This document shows, piece by piece, positions 11,636 through 23,080 of a stretch of DNA of 64,000 nt. Both the position numbers and the translations under genes were made by a program. The notes under the pieces were generated by a model. That model did no database searches. It was not told the DNA's origin and saw only the letters and a list, made by a program, of their open reading frames with translations. Each line of letters begins with the position of its first letter. The first letter of the stretch is position 1. The DNA is from Paramecium tetraurelia (taxonomy: Eukaryota; Ciliophora; Oligohymenophorea; Peniculida; Parameciidae): positions 124,001 to 188,000 of the forward strand of contig NW_001798979.1 in the NCBI RefSeq assembly GCF_000165425.1, given 5' to 3'.

Positions 11636-13022
11636 ATGAATAATTTATCTTTTGATGATATACTCTCTACGCGAATAAAATTTGGTAAGGTTTAGATGCA
11701 AACATTTCTAATCATCAGTCTAATTGATTTGCTTGATGGATCAGAGTTCATGTTTCTGCAATTATTGAATGCAATAATTTATAAGGAATGGTCTCTAAAT
11801 TTGGGCTAATTGATCGTCTTAGCAACAGTATTCAATTTGGGTCAGTTTATTGGGGCTTGGATTTGTGGTTAATTCTCAGACTATACGGGACGTAAGACAA
11901 TGTTAATTTGGTCATGCTTACTCTAAGTATTAAAGAATTGTAATATTGTTCATAGCAATGCTTCTTACAGCATTTGTGTAGGATTTACCACAATTACTAA
12001 TATTAAGGTTTTTCTTTGGATTGCTCTTTGGCATAGCATTGCCAATATCTTCAATACTGATGGCAGAAGTGACTCCTCTTCACGTAAGAGGATAATTTAT
12101 CGTCACTTTACAAATGATGTATGTAGTGGGCAGAATGTGGATGTTATTGCTAGCCTTCATCTACTTGGATTCAATAGCAACGGGGAATTGGAGAGCCATA
12201 GCGGTTACCAATAGTATACCATGTTTTATATGTCTGATTGGCAGTATTATATATTTGCATGAATCGCCCCGTTTTCTTATTACTCAAGGGCGTATCAAGG
12301 AAGGAGTCGAAGGGATTAACTTCATGGGGCGATTGAACGACAAAGATTACGTTGACTTATCAGATGATGAAGTCTAAGCACTTTTAGAATGGAAAAAGGA
12401 GACATTCGAATAATAATATGAAGAGAAGAGTTTTAAAGACTTGTTTAATGAAGAAAATTTACCGATCACTTGGAGAGCATATTCATTAAGTATCATTTCA
12501 ATGTTGATATATTCTGGACTCTATATCATCATACCATTCCTATTTGACGAGGAGGAAAAAACGTTGTTGGACCTACTATACACTGTTTTGATAGAATTGC
12601 CAGCAGTCTTAGTTGTGGTCTGTTTAATCGATAAGATCGGAAGATTGCCAATCATACTGATAGGAACAGCAACATCTATGATATCGGTTTTTATAATTTG
12701 GTATTGGAGAGCCAAATATCTATTGTTAGGTTTGGTTGCCTTCAAATTTTTTAATCGAATGACTTTTCTTTCATTCACTCCTCTTGTATTAGAATCCTAT
12801 TCCACTATCTATAGATCTTTGGGAATAGGTACAACAATTGCTTTTGGTAGGGCAGCTGGTTTTTTATCTCCAGCTATAATACTACCATTATATTAGAAAG
12901 ATAATTATAGTCCTTTTTTAGTTTCAATTTTTATCATGTTTGTAATGATAATCATATTTGCAACGTATCCTAAGGATTTAACGAGAAAACCACTCGATAT
13001 TAAATATGAAAAGGTGGATTGA
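11636..13022 (+). CDS. MFS transporter, sugar/organic-ion type
   Basis: 450 aa. One intron of 34 nt (GTTAAT to TTAAAG, about 11911-11944) lies just after TGRKT and brings both halves into one frame. Major facilitator signatures are clear. After TM2 comes GQFSDYTGRKT, the loop 2-3 G-x-x-x-D-x-x-G-R motif. In TM4 there is LRFFFGLLFG followed by AEVTPLHVRGQF. After TM6 comes LHESPRFLITQGR, the PESPR-like motif of the sugar-porter and SV2/OCT branch. About ten to twelve hydrophobic segments are present. The central loop is acidic. The substrate cannot be read from the sequence. Confidence 0.85.
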
Positions 13023-13035
13023 GATACAGAATATT

Positions 13036-13434
13036 TCATCTATAAATGTGTTTATTTTGGATTTCTTTTAATATATAATCAATTGTCTTTTTCAATACTA
13101 AAATTTTATTGAGGCATTCTTAAACAATTTTCTATTTATATTTCATTTATTTACCCAATGCAAATTTTACATCCTAAAATGCAAGTTTTGGTTTTGAATT
13201 TTTTAAGTCTTCATTTTATTATTAACGCTTTTAACTCACTCTCATAGACTCTTCTAGCAATTTATTCACAAATTCATTTCCAATATCAATAATCATTTAT
13301 CTAGGCTTTTCATCAAATTACACCACTTCCTCAAATCCCATCTATTTTATTAGCATATCTAATCCTTTTGAATCAAAAAAGGTAAACTCTTCATTTTGAG
13401 GAATTTAAGCATTCTAACTTGGTGCTTGATTCAT
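13036..13434 (-). CDS. Histone-fold-like protein (TAF12-like?)
   Basis: 132 aa, no intron, start MNQAPSQNAQIPQ. The core from about residue 25 to 95 has three predicted helices. The long central one is RQMIIDIGNEFVNKLLEES, followed by a basic loop and then LAFQDVKFALGKQM. The helix-loop-helix order and the FQDVKFAL segment resemble the histone fold of TFIID TAF12 or related subunits, which pair with another histone-fold protein in transcription initiation. The usual IPGF ending of TAF12 is absent and a C-terminal helix is added. Assignment is tentative. It is convergent with the transporter, 13 nt away. Confidence 0.5.
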
Positions 13435-14231
13435 AATATATATATTTATAATACAAATTTATTTTATTTTATAATTACTTTTTAAGAAATACTATTTTAA
13501 CTCAAAACTTTAAGGTGTCTAAAAACCATAAAGTCATGATGTAATTCCTGAAATATAAGAATTATATATTTTACTATTATAAGGAGATATAAATAAATTT
13601 AAGGCTTCAGGCTTCACATATTTTATTGAATTTATTCGAAAACTTCAAGATGATTAAAATATCCATTTTTTCTAATTATGAGTGATAAATCATTTGAAAA
13701 AAACACCAGTTCCTTCTAATTTGAATTACTTTATGATTTGAAAACTATCATTCTTCAATAATTTTATAAAGTAAATAATCGATCCAATTACAGTAATATT
13801 ATTGATCTTTCTTAAATATATTTTATATTTTTTATATCTTTAGAGCCATATAAATTGCTTTGAGACTATGGAAATGTAATAACTAATTTTATTAATAGTT
13901 TAAACTTCCATTGATTGCATTTATATATAATCAATTTAGTTATTTCGTTGTTTTATAAAAAATACAATTACTATGATTATGCAATAAAGCAATTTAATGA
14001 TATAAATGATACATTCATAACCCTATTGGTTAATGGGCTATTGAAGTTTTTAAGTAATTTCCATTAATTTTATATTTACTATATATTATAATTTAATTAT
14101 TGTTCCAATAATAATAGAATTATTTGAATAATTTATGCTAAGGGAATTAATTTGATATTAAATCTAAATTGAATTTACAAATTTCCAAGTTTATTAATCC
14201 TATCTATTTGAATTATCATCAATTTATCTTA
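13435..14231 (-). other. Intergenic stretch with decayed coding traces
   Basis: About 800 bases between genes. On the minus strand, fragments near 13545-13740 read like protein in changing frames (KPEALNLFISPYNSK, then NGYFNHLEVFEQ) but carry TGAs and no start. I take this as a possible gene relic. The remainder is AT-rich with nothing I can name. Confidence 0.35.
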
Positions 14232-14613
14232 ATGACCATAAGCAAAGATATTTTATTCCTCATTGCATTAAATATTAACCGATGTTGGTATTGGTTATTC
14301 CTCTAGCTAACACAAATTCCAATTTATATAATCTGGAGTCTTCCAAAATTCCAAGAATGAGGATTTAAATTATATAAAAGTTGACTTTTTATCTAAAAGT
14401 AAATTAAATATTTTTTATCCATTTCCATTAGCTAGTATGAACGATAAATATTTAAGTTTTCTTTTAGAATCAATAGAAAAAAATAAAATTGAATTATCTT
14501 AGCAATAAATGAATTTGGATGCATCAGAACTTATTTCTAAGACATATGTTAAAAAATTAGCTAAAAAGGACTTGGCTTATTTGATTCTTTAATACCGAAA
14601 CATAATTTGTTGA
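14232..14613 (+). CDS. Small hypothetical protein
   Basis: 120 aa in two exons joined by a 19-nt intron (GTATTGGTT to CCTCTAG, about 14288-14306). Start MTISKDILFLIALNIN, stop TGA 14611-14613. The first 17 residues are hydrophobic and could be a signal peptide. The C-terminal half is helical and charged (LSFLLESIEKNKIE, YVKKLAKKDLAYLI). The consistent frame through the intron favours a real gene. Family not recognised. Confidence 0.5.
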
Positions 14614-14752
14614 ATTATTTTTAAATAATAAATATTAATTATCATAATATCATAGCATTCAATTTGAGATCTTAAATTTATATGATAGGAAGTTTTGTAA
14701 TATTTTCTATTAAATATATATATATACATATTAATATAATTATTTAATTCAT

Positions 14753-15136
14753 ATGATAAATTATACAAGGACAATTAACATTGATGACTCAACAAAACAC
14801 AGATTGAGTACTCAATGTAAGGATAACTTTTTGCAATTCATAATGTTACAGAAAGCTGGGAAGCAGGGTGATTTGAAAATGTTGAATCATTTGAAAAGTG
14901 TTTACCCAAAGGAATTGAAAGCTAAAATTTTAAAAAACGCTACGAATATTGATTACCTCAAACATCATGAATAAAGTGAGAAGATTCTGAGACAACAGGC
15001 AAAGTTTATATTAACGAGTAGAAAACACAATAACTTGACTGATAGACCGAGAAGCAGATTGGATGAATTAATAAAAAAACCATCTAACTTATCTCCAAGA
15101 TGTTTATTGACGACAGTAGACAAATTTAATATATGA
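14753..15136 (+). CDS. Small basic hypothetical protein
   Basis: 127 aa, single exon, MINYTRTINIDDSTKHRL to TGA 15134-15136. It is lysine- and leucine-rich with two probable helices (FLQFIMLQKAGKQGDLKML and DYLKHHEQSEKILRQQ) and no membrane segment. It is convergent with the pseudokinase gene, whose stop lies 14 bases away. Function unknown. Confidence 0.6.
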
Positions 15137-15149
15137 GTACTCAATAATA

Positions 15150-16789
15150 TCACTAGAAGGAATGATCATTTTACATAGTTTTGATTATAAATTCTAAGAA
15201 CTCTTATTCTGTTAAGACAGATTTTTATTTTAAATTGGTTTTGCTAAGAATATTATGCCAATTTTTATCGCTAATTCTATTGCCTCCAAATATTCTTCTC
15301 ATTTCCATCATGGACAAGGCATTATCCTTATCCACATCCAATTAAGCGAAGACCAGTTTCAATTTCTCGACTGTCAATAATTTCTTCTTGTCTTGACAAG
15401 CCAATAAGAATTCTGGTTAATATATATTATATTATAATACCAGTATAGTCTAGATAGCCATTTCCATTGGAGTCAATCTTCTTAACCAATTTTTCAATGT
15501 CCTGATCCTCCAACTTGGTACTCGTTTAATATTTTTTATATCCTCTATCTATGATGCAATAAGTACCTTCAATTAGTTCTTAAGTTGAAATTTTGCCATC
15601 TCTATTTTAGTCAAATTCCTAAAATATTTATAAGATCTCTCCCTTCTATTCTTAAGTTAGAGTCATTTAAACTATTTACATGATGATGGCTTCCACTAAG
15701 ACCTCACATTTCTAGAATTTACGAAGATTGGTTAAGGCAGGATTTATTTTCAAGGCCAATTTTTTTAATTTTGCTTTTTCAATCCATCTGTCCTTGAGAG
15801 CATCAGCAGCAGATGGTCGTTGATTTTATGAGAAGTTTAACAGTTTTCTGACAAATTCTTTTGCATCTGGGATTTTATCCCAATCGAAGGTATCTTCTAA
15901 TTTGACTATGCCTCTCATAATAGAATTCTTAATGGATGATGCCATGACACCATCGAATGGCATGGCTCCAGAGAGTAGGAAATGTAAGAGCACTCCAACA
16001 GCCCAAATATCGGATTTAAAACTATAATTTCCATTCAACATTTCTGGTGATTAATAATGTTGATCTCCGACTGGTAGTTATATATATTGTGAGATTTTTT
16101 TGGCAGCCCCGAATTCTACAAAGGTGATATTGAGTTTATCATCACAGAGAAGGGTGTTGTGATCTAATAGTTATGGGAATAATACTCAGAAAACGATAAA
16201 TGATATTTTTTGAATGTAAATACAAAAGTGTGCTTAAAACTTACTCTATGATGATGGCAGCCATTTGTTATGGGTTTTCTCCTCTGGTTATCATCTTACT
16301 CAATAGATTACCGCCTTCATAATCCTCATAAACGATGTAATAGTGTAAACTTTCATTAAAGTATTCGATCATTTTGGCAATATTCGGATGATCCTTGCTT
16401 TTATGCTAAATTTACTAGATATTGCATCATGTGAATGTTTTTCAGGATCAGAACGGGTTCATCTGATTTGGGATCTTCCGTTTTTTTTATGGTTTTGACA
16501 AGCTTTCGAGAATCGGTCTTTTTGCTATAGCACCACTGATAAATCCCATATTCTGTGGACAGAAAAGGATGGGAATCAATCAATATGTATTCGTCCTTGA
16601 ATAAGTTCTTATTTAATTGAAAGCAATCCCCCTAATCGAAAGGCATTTCAGCATAGACAGGGTTGCCTGACCAAATAAATGGGTATACATACTTTCCAAC
16701 ATTTGGTTTTTGGGGATGACTACTTTTAATTTTGAAGTATTTCTGCTGTGAACCTCTTCCTTTTGTTTCTTTGCTATGCATGAACCCAT
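15150..16789 (-). CDS. CDPK-family pseudokinase with EF-hands
   Basis: 513 aa; introns of 26, 22, 22 and 28 nt give exactly 514 codons. The N-terminus MGSC is a myristoylation plus palmitoylation signal, as in many calcium-dependent protein kinases. Residues about 55-315 form a kinase fold with a lysine in the VAIK position (KLVKTI, K90), a degraded glycine loop, GDQHYQSPEML in place of the APE region, and a normal SDIWAVGVLLHFLLSG. The catalytic HRD is YRF (16190-16198) and the metal-binding DFG is EFG (16108-16116), so phosphotransfer is very unlikely. Three C-terminal EF-hands keep full calcium ligands (DQNRDGKISTQE, DSNGNGYLDYTE, DVDKDNALSMME); the fourth is degenerate. I infer a membrane-tethered, calcium-responsive scaffold. 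It is divergent from the coiled-coil gene, 96 nt between starts. Confidence 0.9.
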
Positions 16790-16885
16790 CAGTTTAAAAA
16801 TAAATTAAAATTTATGTCGAAGTATCGTCCATAAAGAAACAATGAATCTCGAACCAACCAATCCCAAAAATAAGATAGTTCATTG

Positions 16886-19800
16886 ATGGAAAGTGATTCT
16901 CAACAGCAACCGAAGAGTCCCCAATTCACTCAGGAGCAGAAGTAATGAAATATGTGATATCCCTATTTTATAGCACTCTCCCGAGAAGCACCTACAGAAC
17001 ACCAGATGCCAGAGTCAATCACTTCGATGGAACTTCAAATGAAGAAATCTACAAGAAAAAGTAAACACAAACTTATTCTAGAATAAATGAATTGCAAAGA
17101 TAAAATGATGATTTAAGAGAAAAGTATTTACAAGTATCCAGTGAGAATCAAGTCATTATTTAAGAGCAAAGAGAGGAAATAGAACAATATTAAAACGAAG
17201 TTGATAATTTGAAGGAGCAATTGATACAAAAGGAAATTGAAATGAAATAAATATATGAACTCAATTAATCCCTCAAACAAGAAATCAGTGATTGGGAAGG
17301 TATCTTTAACATTTAATAAACAATCCCTAGATGGATTTGATAAACTGGAATAAGACTACAACAATAAACTCAAAATTGAAGACGAATCATAAAAAATACT
17401 AGCAGAAGTCCAATAGTTGAATGAGGAGAATCAGAATTTGTAGGATGAACTCCAAGAAAAGGATAAATTATTTAATCAATGCAAAGAATAACTATAAAGT
17501 GTCTAGTTAGATTTGAATTAATTGCAATAAGACAGTTAGTACAACCAAGAATTATTGAATCAGAAAGACAGAGAAATCTATGAATTACAATAGCAACTAG
17601 AAAGAGATAAGGAACTCTTGAGAAAACAATAGGAATTCTCTAATAAGGTATCCTACATATTACATATTGTAGTAAGATCTCTTAACTAAAGAAATTTAAA
17701 AGTTGAATCAACAACTCAAACAATTGTAAAAGGAGAACCAAGAGTTGAAGAATGAAAAGCAATTGATCTCCTCCGAACTTCAAGAAAATAGGGCCAATCC
17801 TGAATATCTGACCAAAATCAATCTTTTGGGATAGGTACATCATTTCTATGATATCAGGAAGTTGAAAGATTAAACAATACACTAGCCTTAAAGAGTCGAG
17901 AAATTAATGATTATAAAGCCTAGATCACTAGAATGCAAAAGGAAATCTAAAATTTAAGAATGAATGAATTCAAATTACAAGACATGAATATGAGTTTGGA
18001 TAATTTAATTAATCAATACAACAAATTGAAAGACGACAATTAAGTTCTCAAATAGTAGATGGCTCAAAAGTAAATCAAAGTAAATTCAGAATTGGAGAAG
18101 AAAATTTAACTACTTCAACAAGAATGCGAAAAACTTTCTCAATAACTCAATTCTAGTAAAAAAGAGAATGATTACTTAAGAGAACAACTAAATGCATAAT
18201 AGTAATTCGAAGATGCTAACAGATTGTTAAAATAATAAACAGATAAGCAATAAATGTAAATTAAACAGTTAGAAAATGAAAGATAAAGTTTAATGCAAGA
18301 ATATCAACTATTATCAAATAGTTACAATAATTAAAAGTTTAATTATTCTTAACTTCTTTAAGAACAATAAGAAAATAATGATTCAGTATAGTATATTAAA
18401 TAAAAAAATATAGGTTTTTCAATTAAAAAGTGAAATCTAACGATTATAAAAAATAATGCAGGATACGGTTGAAAAAAGCCATGCCAATAACAATCTATAG
18501 GAGGTTGTCAATTAATAACAAAAAGAACTTGAAGTAGCTAATAGACAAATTCCTTTATTGAAATAAACAATTTAAAAGTTAAAGAATGAATTAGACATAA
18601 CTAAAGAGTTTATAACTGAAAATAAAATCGAATAATAATAGTAACTTATGATTCAATAGGATCCGAAATTAATTGATAAATTGTAAAAGTATGAGATACG
18701 GTTTCCGTAATTAGTGGAGGAAATAGAGAGGCTTAATAAAATATTGACAGAGAGAAATGAAGAAATTTTGATTTATAAAAAGAATTCTTTTTAATAGGAT
18801 CAAGTATTGGAGAAAGTAAGTGCATACGAAGGAGAAATTGAAAGATTGCGATAGACAATTCTTTTAAAATAATAAACAATAGATTCATTATAACAATAAA
18901 AAGAGAATCCTGGAGTCTAAGACTTAATATTTAAATTGCAGGATGAAAATAGAAGATTAACAAATTTGGTAAGTGTAAGAAATAATGAAATTGCAGAACT
19001 TAAATTTAAAATATCAGAGTATGAATAGAAACAAAAGTTGTTGGGAGAATCCAATTCTGGTAAGTATGAGTTGCAAAATCTTATGCTAAATTAAGAAATT
19101 GATCAATTGAATTAGAAATTGATAGAGGCGAAGAATGAGATAAGCTCATTGAAATTGACTAAGAATGATAAATTCAATGAAGAAAGAGTAAAAGATTTAA
19201 TAAATGATTTTAGGGAAAAGTATTGACTTAAGAATTAGATAAGTAGATAAGAATAAATAAGGACAATGAAAAAGAATTAATGAGTTTAAGATCAAAATTT
19301 GCAGAAGTTGTAGATGCTGAAAGAAAATTGATTGATTGCAAATGTCTATTAGTTTTATTGTATAATGAAATAGAACGATTAAATCAAGAAAAAGAAAATG
19401 ATAATTTGTTAGTTTGAATTTATATTTATTTATTTAACAGCTATGGAAAACAATAGATTTTACGCGAATCAATCATGTCAAAAAGAATTAGAGTAGCAAC
19501 TTAAGGATTCATTTTTAGAAAATAAACTCTTAAAATAAGAAAACAAATATTTGTAATTTCTTTATCTAGACAAAATAGATCATCTACTTTTGAAGAATCA
19601 AAGTTTAAATAAGAAGAAACAAGGAAATTGCAATCATTAGTAGTTGAATTGGAAGAGAGAGTATTAACTTTGGAAGAAGAGAATGCTAAGTTATATTCTG
19701 AGATTGGTTACTTGTAAGAATCACATAAAATATTATTTCAGAAGAGGATTCTCATAAACCAACGAGATTTTAGTGAATTAAAAACCTAGTTATACTTAAT

Positions 19801-20592
19801 TAGAGCAAGAATTATAGGATTTATAGATATACTTGAAAAAGTTCATTTAGTTACAGGAATCGTAATTAAATGAAATATATTAATAGTTTAATTGAATAAA
19901 TACCAAATATAAATTTATAATTATGTTGGAAAGAAATTAATTAGATATTTAAGAGTTAATTTAATACTAACTAATCAATTCAGAATTTGTAAGATGAATT
20001 AAAATTGATAGAAACAACTTATAAAGAACTTGTCCATTCAAAAGATAATGGCTTGACACACTTATAAGAGATGGCTAAATGTAATAAAAATCTTACTAAA
20101 TTAGAATAAAGCATTAGAGAATCACGAGTTGAAATAGAGAGAATAAGGAAAGAAGTGCAATTAAATTAAATGGATTTAAAGTAATTTGAAACTAAGTTGA
20201 ATGGTTTACAAAATGAGTTTACTTACATAAGTAAAATAGAAACACGAAAAAACAATGTGTAAATGGAGGCTGAGAAACAATTGATAGAATTCAAAAGAGG
20301 AATATTAAGTACGAAAAACTCAAATCATAATGTAACTCTAATGAGAGATACTTTCAAAGATAGAGATACCTATAAAGAATTGATACCAGAGAAATTAAGG
20401 GATTCCTCTAATGTACTTCCAGTGACTTAATCAATACATAGATTTTAGAGACCCCAAATTGAAATTAACGATAGGTATGATGATTATCAAGACATTAAAA
20501 CTCCAATAGAGAAAACTATTGATTAGACGAGGAAGAAATTAAGTAGATAGTTAAGTTAAGCAAGTAGTCTTCGTGATTAAAAATATATTTGA
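16886..20592 (+). CDS. Very long coiled-coil protein
   Basis: Starts MESDSQQQPKSPQF and runs to TGA 20590-20592, roughly 1,150-1,200 aa after several short introns (for example 32 nt after codon 18, a 31-nt one near 17300 and a 33-nt one near 19408-19440). I did not fix every junction. After a short Ser/Pro-rich N-terminus nearly all of it is heptad-like, extremely rich in Glu, Lys, Leu, Asn and Gln, with glutamine written mostly as TAA or TAG. There is no motor or kinase head. The C-terminus is basic and Ser/Gln-rich. This suggests a structural rod of the cytoskeleton, basal body or Golgi; no specific family can be named. Confidence 0.8.
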
Positions 20593-20739
20593 TCATATAT
20601 AATCTTATAATTCATGAAGGAAGTTTTTATAGATACAACCATAATGACATTGGATTGAAGGCTAAATTCTATTATAGTTATTGTTATTGTAGTTGCGATT
20701 ATTACAAATACTGTTATGATTACTCTTGGTTTGGCAGTC

Positions 20740-22287
20740 TCAATTACACATTATTGGGTATAGAGAATTATTATTCCATTTTGATCTGGTTCTAGATGAT
20801 TAGAAATAAAAGCATACACTTTCTTGTTCAGGCATCGAATTTGAACTTTGGTTGGGAAGAGTACCTGAAATGTGAATAATTTTCCTTATTCTCTCAGGAT
20901 TAACGAGTTACTCAGGTTCCTTAAGTTCCTTTTTCTTCTTTTTTTCTGGAATTTTTGCATTATACTCCTCTTCTAATTATTCTTAATCAATTTAATCATC
21001 TTCTCTTTTATATTTCAATAAAGAATTATAAACTCTGTGGTAGGCTTGCTGCATTTAATCCTATGGTGTATATGAACAATAGTTACTAGATTTTCAATTT
21101 GGATGAAGCCCTTAGGTACATCATTAATATCCATAATAACCTAAACACAATCATTGTTAAGAGGTTCAAGAAATTCTAGAATCTTTTTCATATTCTATTG
21201 AGATTTTGTTTCGTTGGCCTTACAATCAATGTATAGGATGATGAGTTTCTGATCTATCTTCTGAATCCCTTGCAATGCATTGCTGGTAGAGAGGACATGT
21301 TGTAAGGTTTAGATCAAATTGTCAGGCTAAATAATTGGAGTGTAAGTTACTTCTGTAAATTTAATTTTAGCAGAGTTTACATACAATGAGATACAAGCAC
21401 TGAATTTAAGTAGTAAGAAAATGGGATGCTTAACTTTATGCCGTATATTTGGAGCAGTGAAATAATTGATGAGTCCTTCAATAGAATTTTTAATGACTTC
21501 CTAATTGGAGGGCTTGATAATTAAAAACTATTTCTCCAAATTATTGGGTAGAAAAGGGTCGAAATAGGATTGCAATTTTTGGATCTTAATCTTAGTGATG
21601 AAATTACTTTCTGTTTGACGATATCTCTGGCTGATTTTCGGGAATCTACGAATATAGGAGGGGAGATGCGAGAATCCAAAATCTGGGGAAATTCGAATTT
21701 ACTCTGACACAAATACAATGTTATCACAATATGAAATCGTTAATGCTGATCCTATTTTTGAAAATAATTACATCATGATTATAAGAAGTGGTGTTGAACT
21801 TCAGGCCTGAGAAAATGCATTTCCCATTCTCCATATCCACTTTTAAGTTTCCCTTGGCTCCAACCTCCAGCAGATGATGAGTCTTCATCGGAGTTATGAT
21901 CGGCTTGACGATTTGCAGTTTACACTTGCTATAATTTCGATGGATACATATATGTTATTTGGAGGGGCAAGGCGCTCGTTAGTCTAAGGGTCTGTAATCT
22001 AAGGAAAGTGATAACATATAAAACTATACTTCCATTTCCAAGCCAATGTCAGGAAGATTCCAACTTTTATGCCAATTCCACCCCAAATTATCTGAATAAA
22101 TAAATGGTCTGCTCTAATCAATCTTTATGTTGATGATTGGATCGATGGTCCCATTCTCTGCTGGAATCTTAAGAGATATTTATGGACTCAGATTCCAAGA
22201 AGTTTGAGTATCCTTTACTATGCGCTTTACATCGTAATTACAAGGAACCCATTCCCAAATACTCTTATCTTGCTCCTATTTCATCAT
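20740..22287 (-). CDS. Possible Ig-fold (p53/NDT80-like) DNA-binding protein
   Basis: About 492 aa to the first TGA, with introns of 20, 23 and 26 nt that sum correctly. Start MMKQEQDKSIWEWVP. Residues about 25-250 are mainly beta-strand and contain GKCIFSGLKFNTTSY and ISPPIFVDSRKSARD. The latter resembles the loop that contacts DNA in p53-like and NDT80-type immunoglobulin-fold transcription factors. The rest is helical, then a lysine-rich segment. If a further 19-nt intron (GTACTCTTCC to CCAAAG, about 20846-20864) is spliced, the frame changes and runs through LNKKVYAFISNHLEP and a hydrophobic helix, stopping only at 20487 inside the convergent neighbour. Both the fold and the C-terminus are uncertain. 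Confidence 0.5.
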
Positions 22288-22489
22288 TTTTTTTATAAAA
22301 TTTTTACAAGAATTACTTAATACTGATGTGCTTAAATTGTATGATTATTTATATAGGATATTGAATTTAATTCTATATAAATCAAAAAAATAGGAGCCTA
22401 TTCTAATTATTTGTTGATCATTTTTATTTCTCATTTTATACTTTCAATATATTAATTCTGGCTATTCTTACAGGGCTCTTAGTAAGTCA

Positions 22490-22726
22490 TCAACCAACAA
22501 TATTTGAAATGAATTGCAAAATATGTAATGCTAAAACAAAAACTAAAGATATGATCAACAGATTCTAATCTCTATTAAAGAAATAATTTATTTAAATCAA
22601 TGGAATTATTACATCATACATGATCTAGTTGATCTCTTTTACATTTCGATAAGCCTTATTATACTCAGGAGTCAAGATTTATTCATAATTCATTTTGGTA
22701 TATAATATATTACTGTAATACGTCAT
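22490..22726 (-). CDS. Small single-TM protein
   Basis: 78 aa, no intron, MTYYSNILYTKMNYEQ to TGA 22490-22492. A soluble N-terminal half (TPEYNKAYRNVKEINQ) is followed by a hydrophobic C-terminal helix (NLLIISLVFVLALHILQF). A plus-strand frame over the same bases is also open, which is easy with one stop codon, but its composition is less protein-like. A second small single-TM ORF follows immediately on the same strand. Function unknown. Confidence 0.45.
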
Positions 22727-22773
22727 TGCTTAAAATTAAAAATATTATTTGGAAATAATCAATTTTCTTGATA

Positions 22774-23031
22774 TCAATATAAAATAATAATATTATGATA
22801 GTGATTTCTCATATCAGGAAAGTGCATTATTATTTTGCGTATCCATAAGAGAATTAAAAGAATTATTGTCAGATAATTTAAATCGGCCATTTAATTTGAA
22901 TATCCTATGTACTCACTTCTTTAAACTCTGTTTTCTTATATTAAACTATTTACAACTATTTATTTTAAAAAGAACTAATCAGTCATTCTTGCTTCATCCT
23001 TTTAGCCTTCATTCTTATTAGAATATCTCAT
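22774..23031 (-). CDS. Small single-TM protein
   Basis: 85 aa, no intron, starting MRYSNKNEGQKDEARM. A charged N-terminus is followed by one membrane helix (YLTIILLILLWIRKIIM) and a short tail. Its stop is 47 nt from the start of the similar-sized ORF at 22490-22726, so the two form a tandem pair of tiny membrane proteins between two larger minus-strand genes. No family recognised. Confidence 0.45.
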
Positions 23032-23080
23032 TTAAGATAACCACAAGGAAAAACATATTTAATAAATAAATTAATAATTG

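Noticed and set aside
11880..11960. Frameshift in the transporter gene
   Set aside because: A 34-nt GT-AG intron joins the two frames exactly at TGRKT and gives 451 whole codons, so no frameshift is needed.
12521..12778. Minus-strand open frame opposite the transporter
   Set aside because: It mirrors the coding strand of a clear MFS protein and has no independent signal; it is a shadow.
16779..16781. Internal ATG as the start of the pseudokinase
   Set aside because: An upstream ATG at 16787-16789 gives MGSC and, with a 26-nt intron, a consistent frame; the later start would run through that intron.
20589..20795. Small plus-strand ORF with a hydrophobic stretch
   Set aside because: No ATG in a good context. 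The hydrophobic pattern is better explained by the alternative C-terminus of the minus-strand gene, or by 3' UTR sequence.
22511..23080. Long plus-strand open frame (about 190 codons, starting MNCKICNAKTKTK)
   Set aside because: With TGA as the only stop, long chance frames are common. The opposite strand holds two ORFs with proper starts, stops and membrane helices, and the plus frame runs into the large minus-strand gene.
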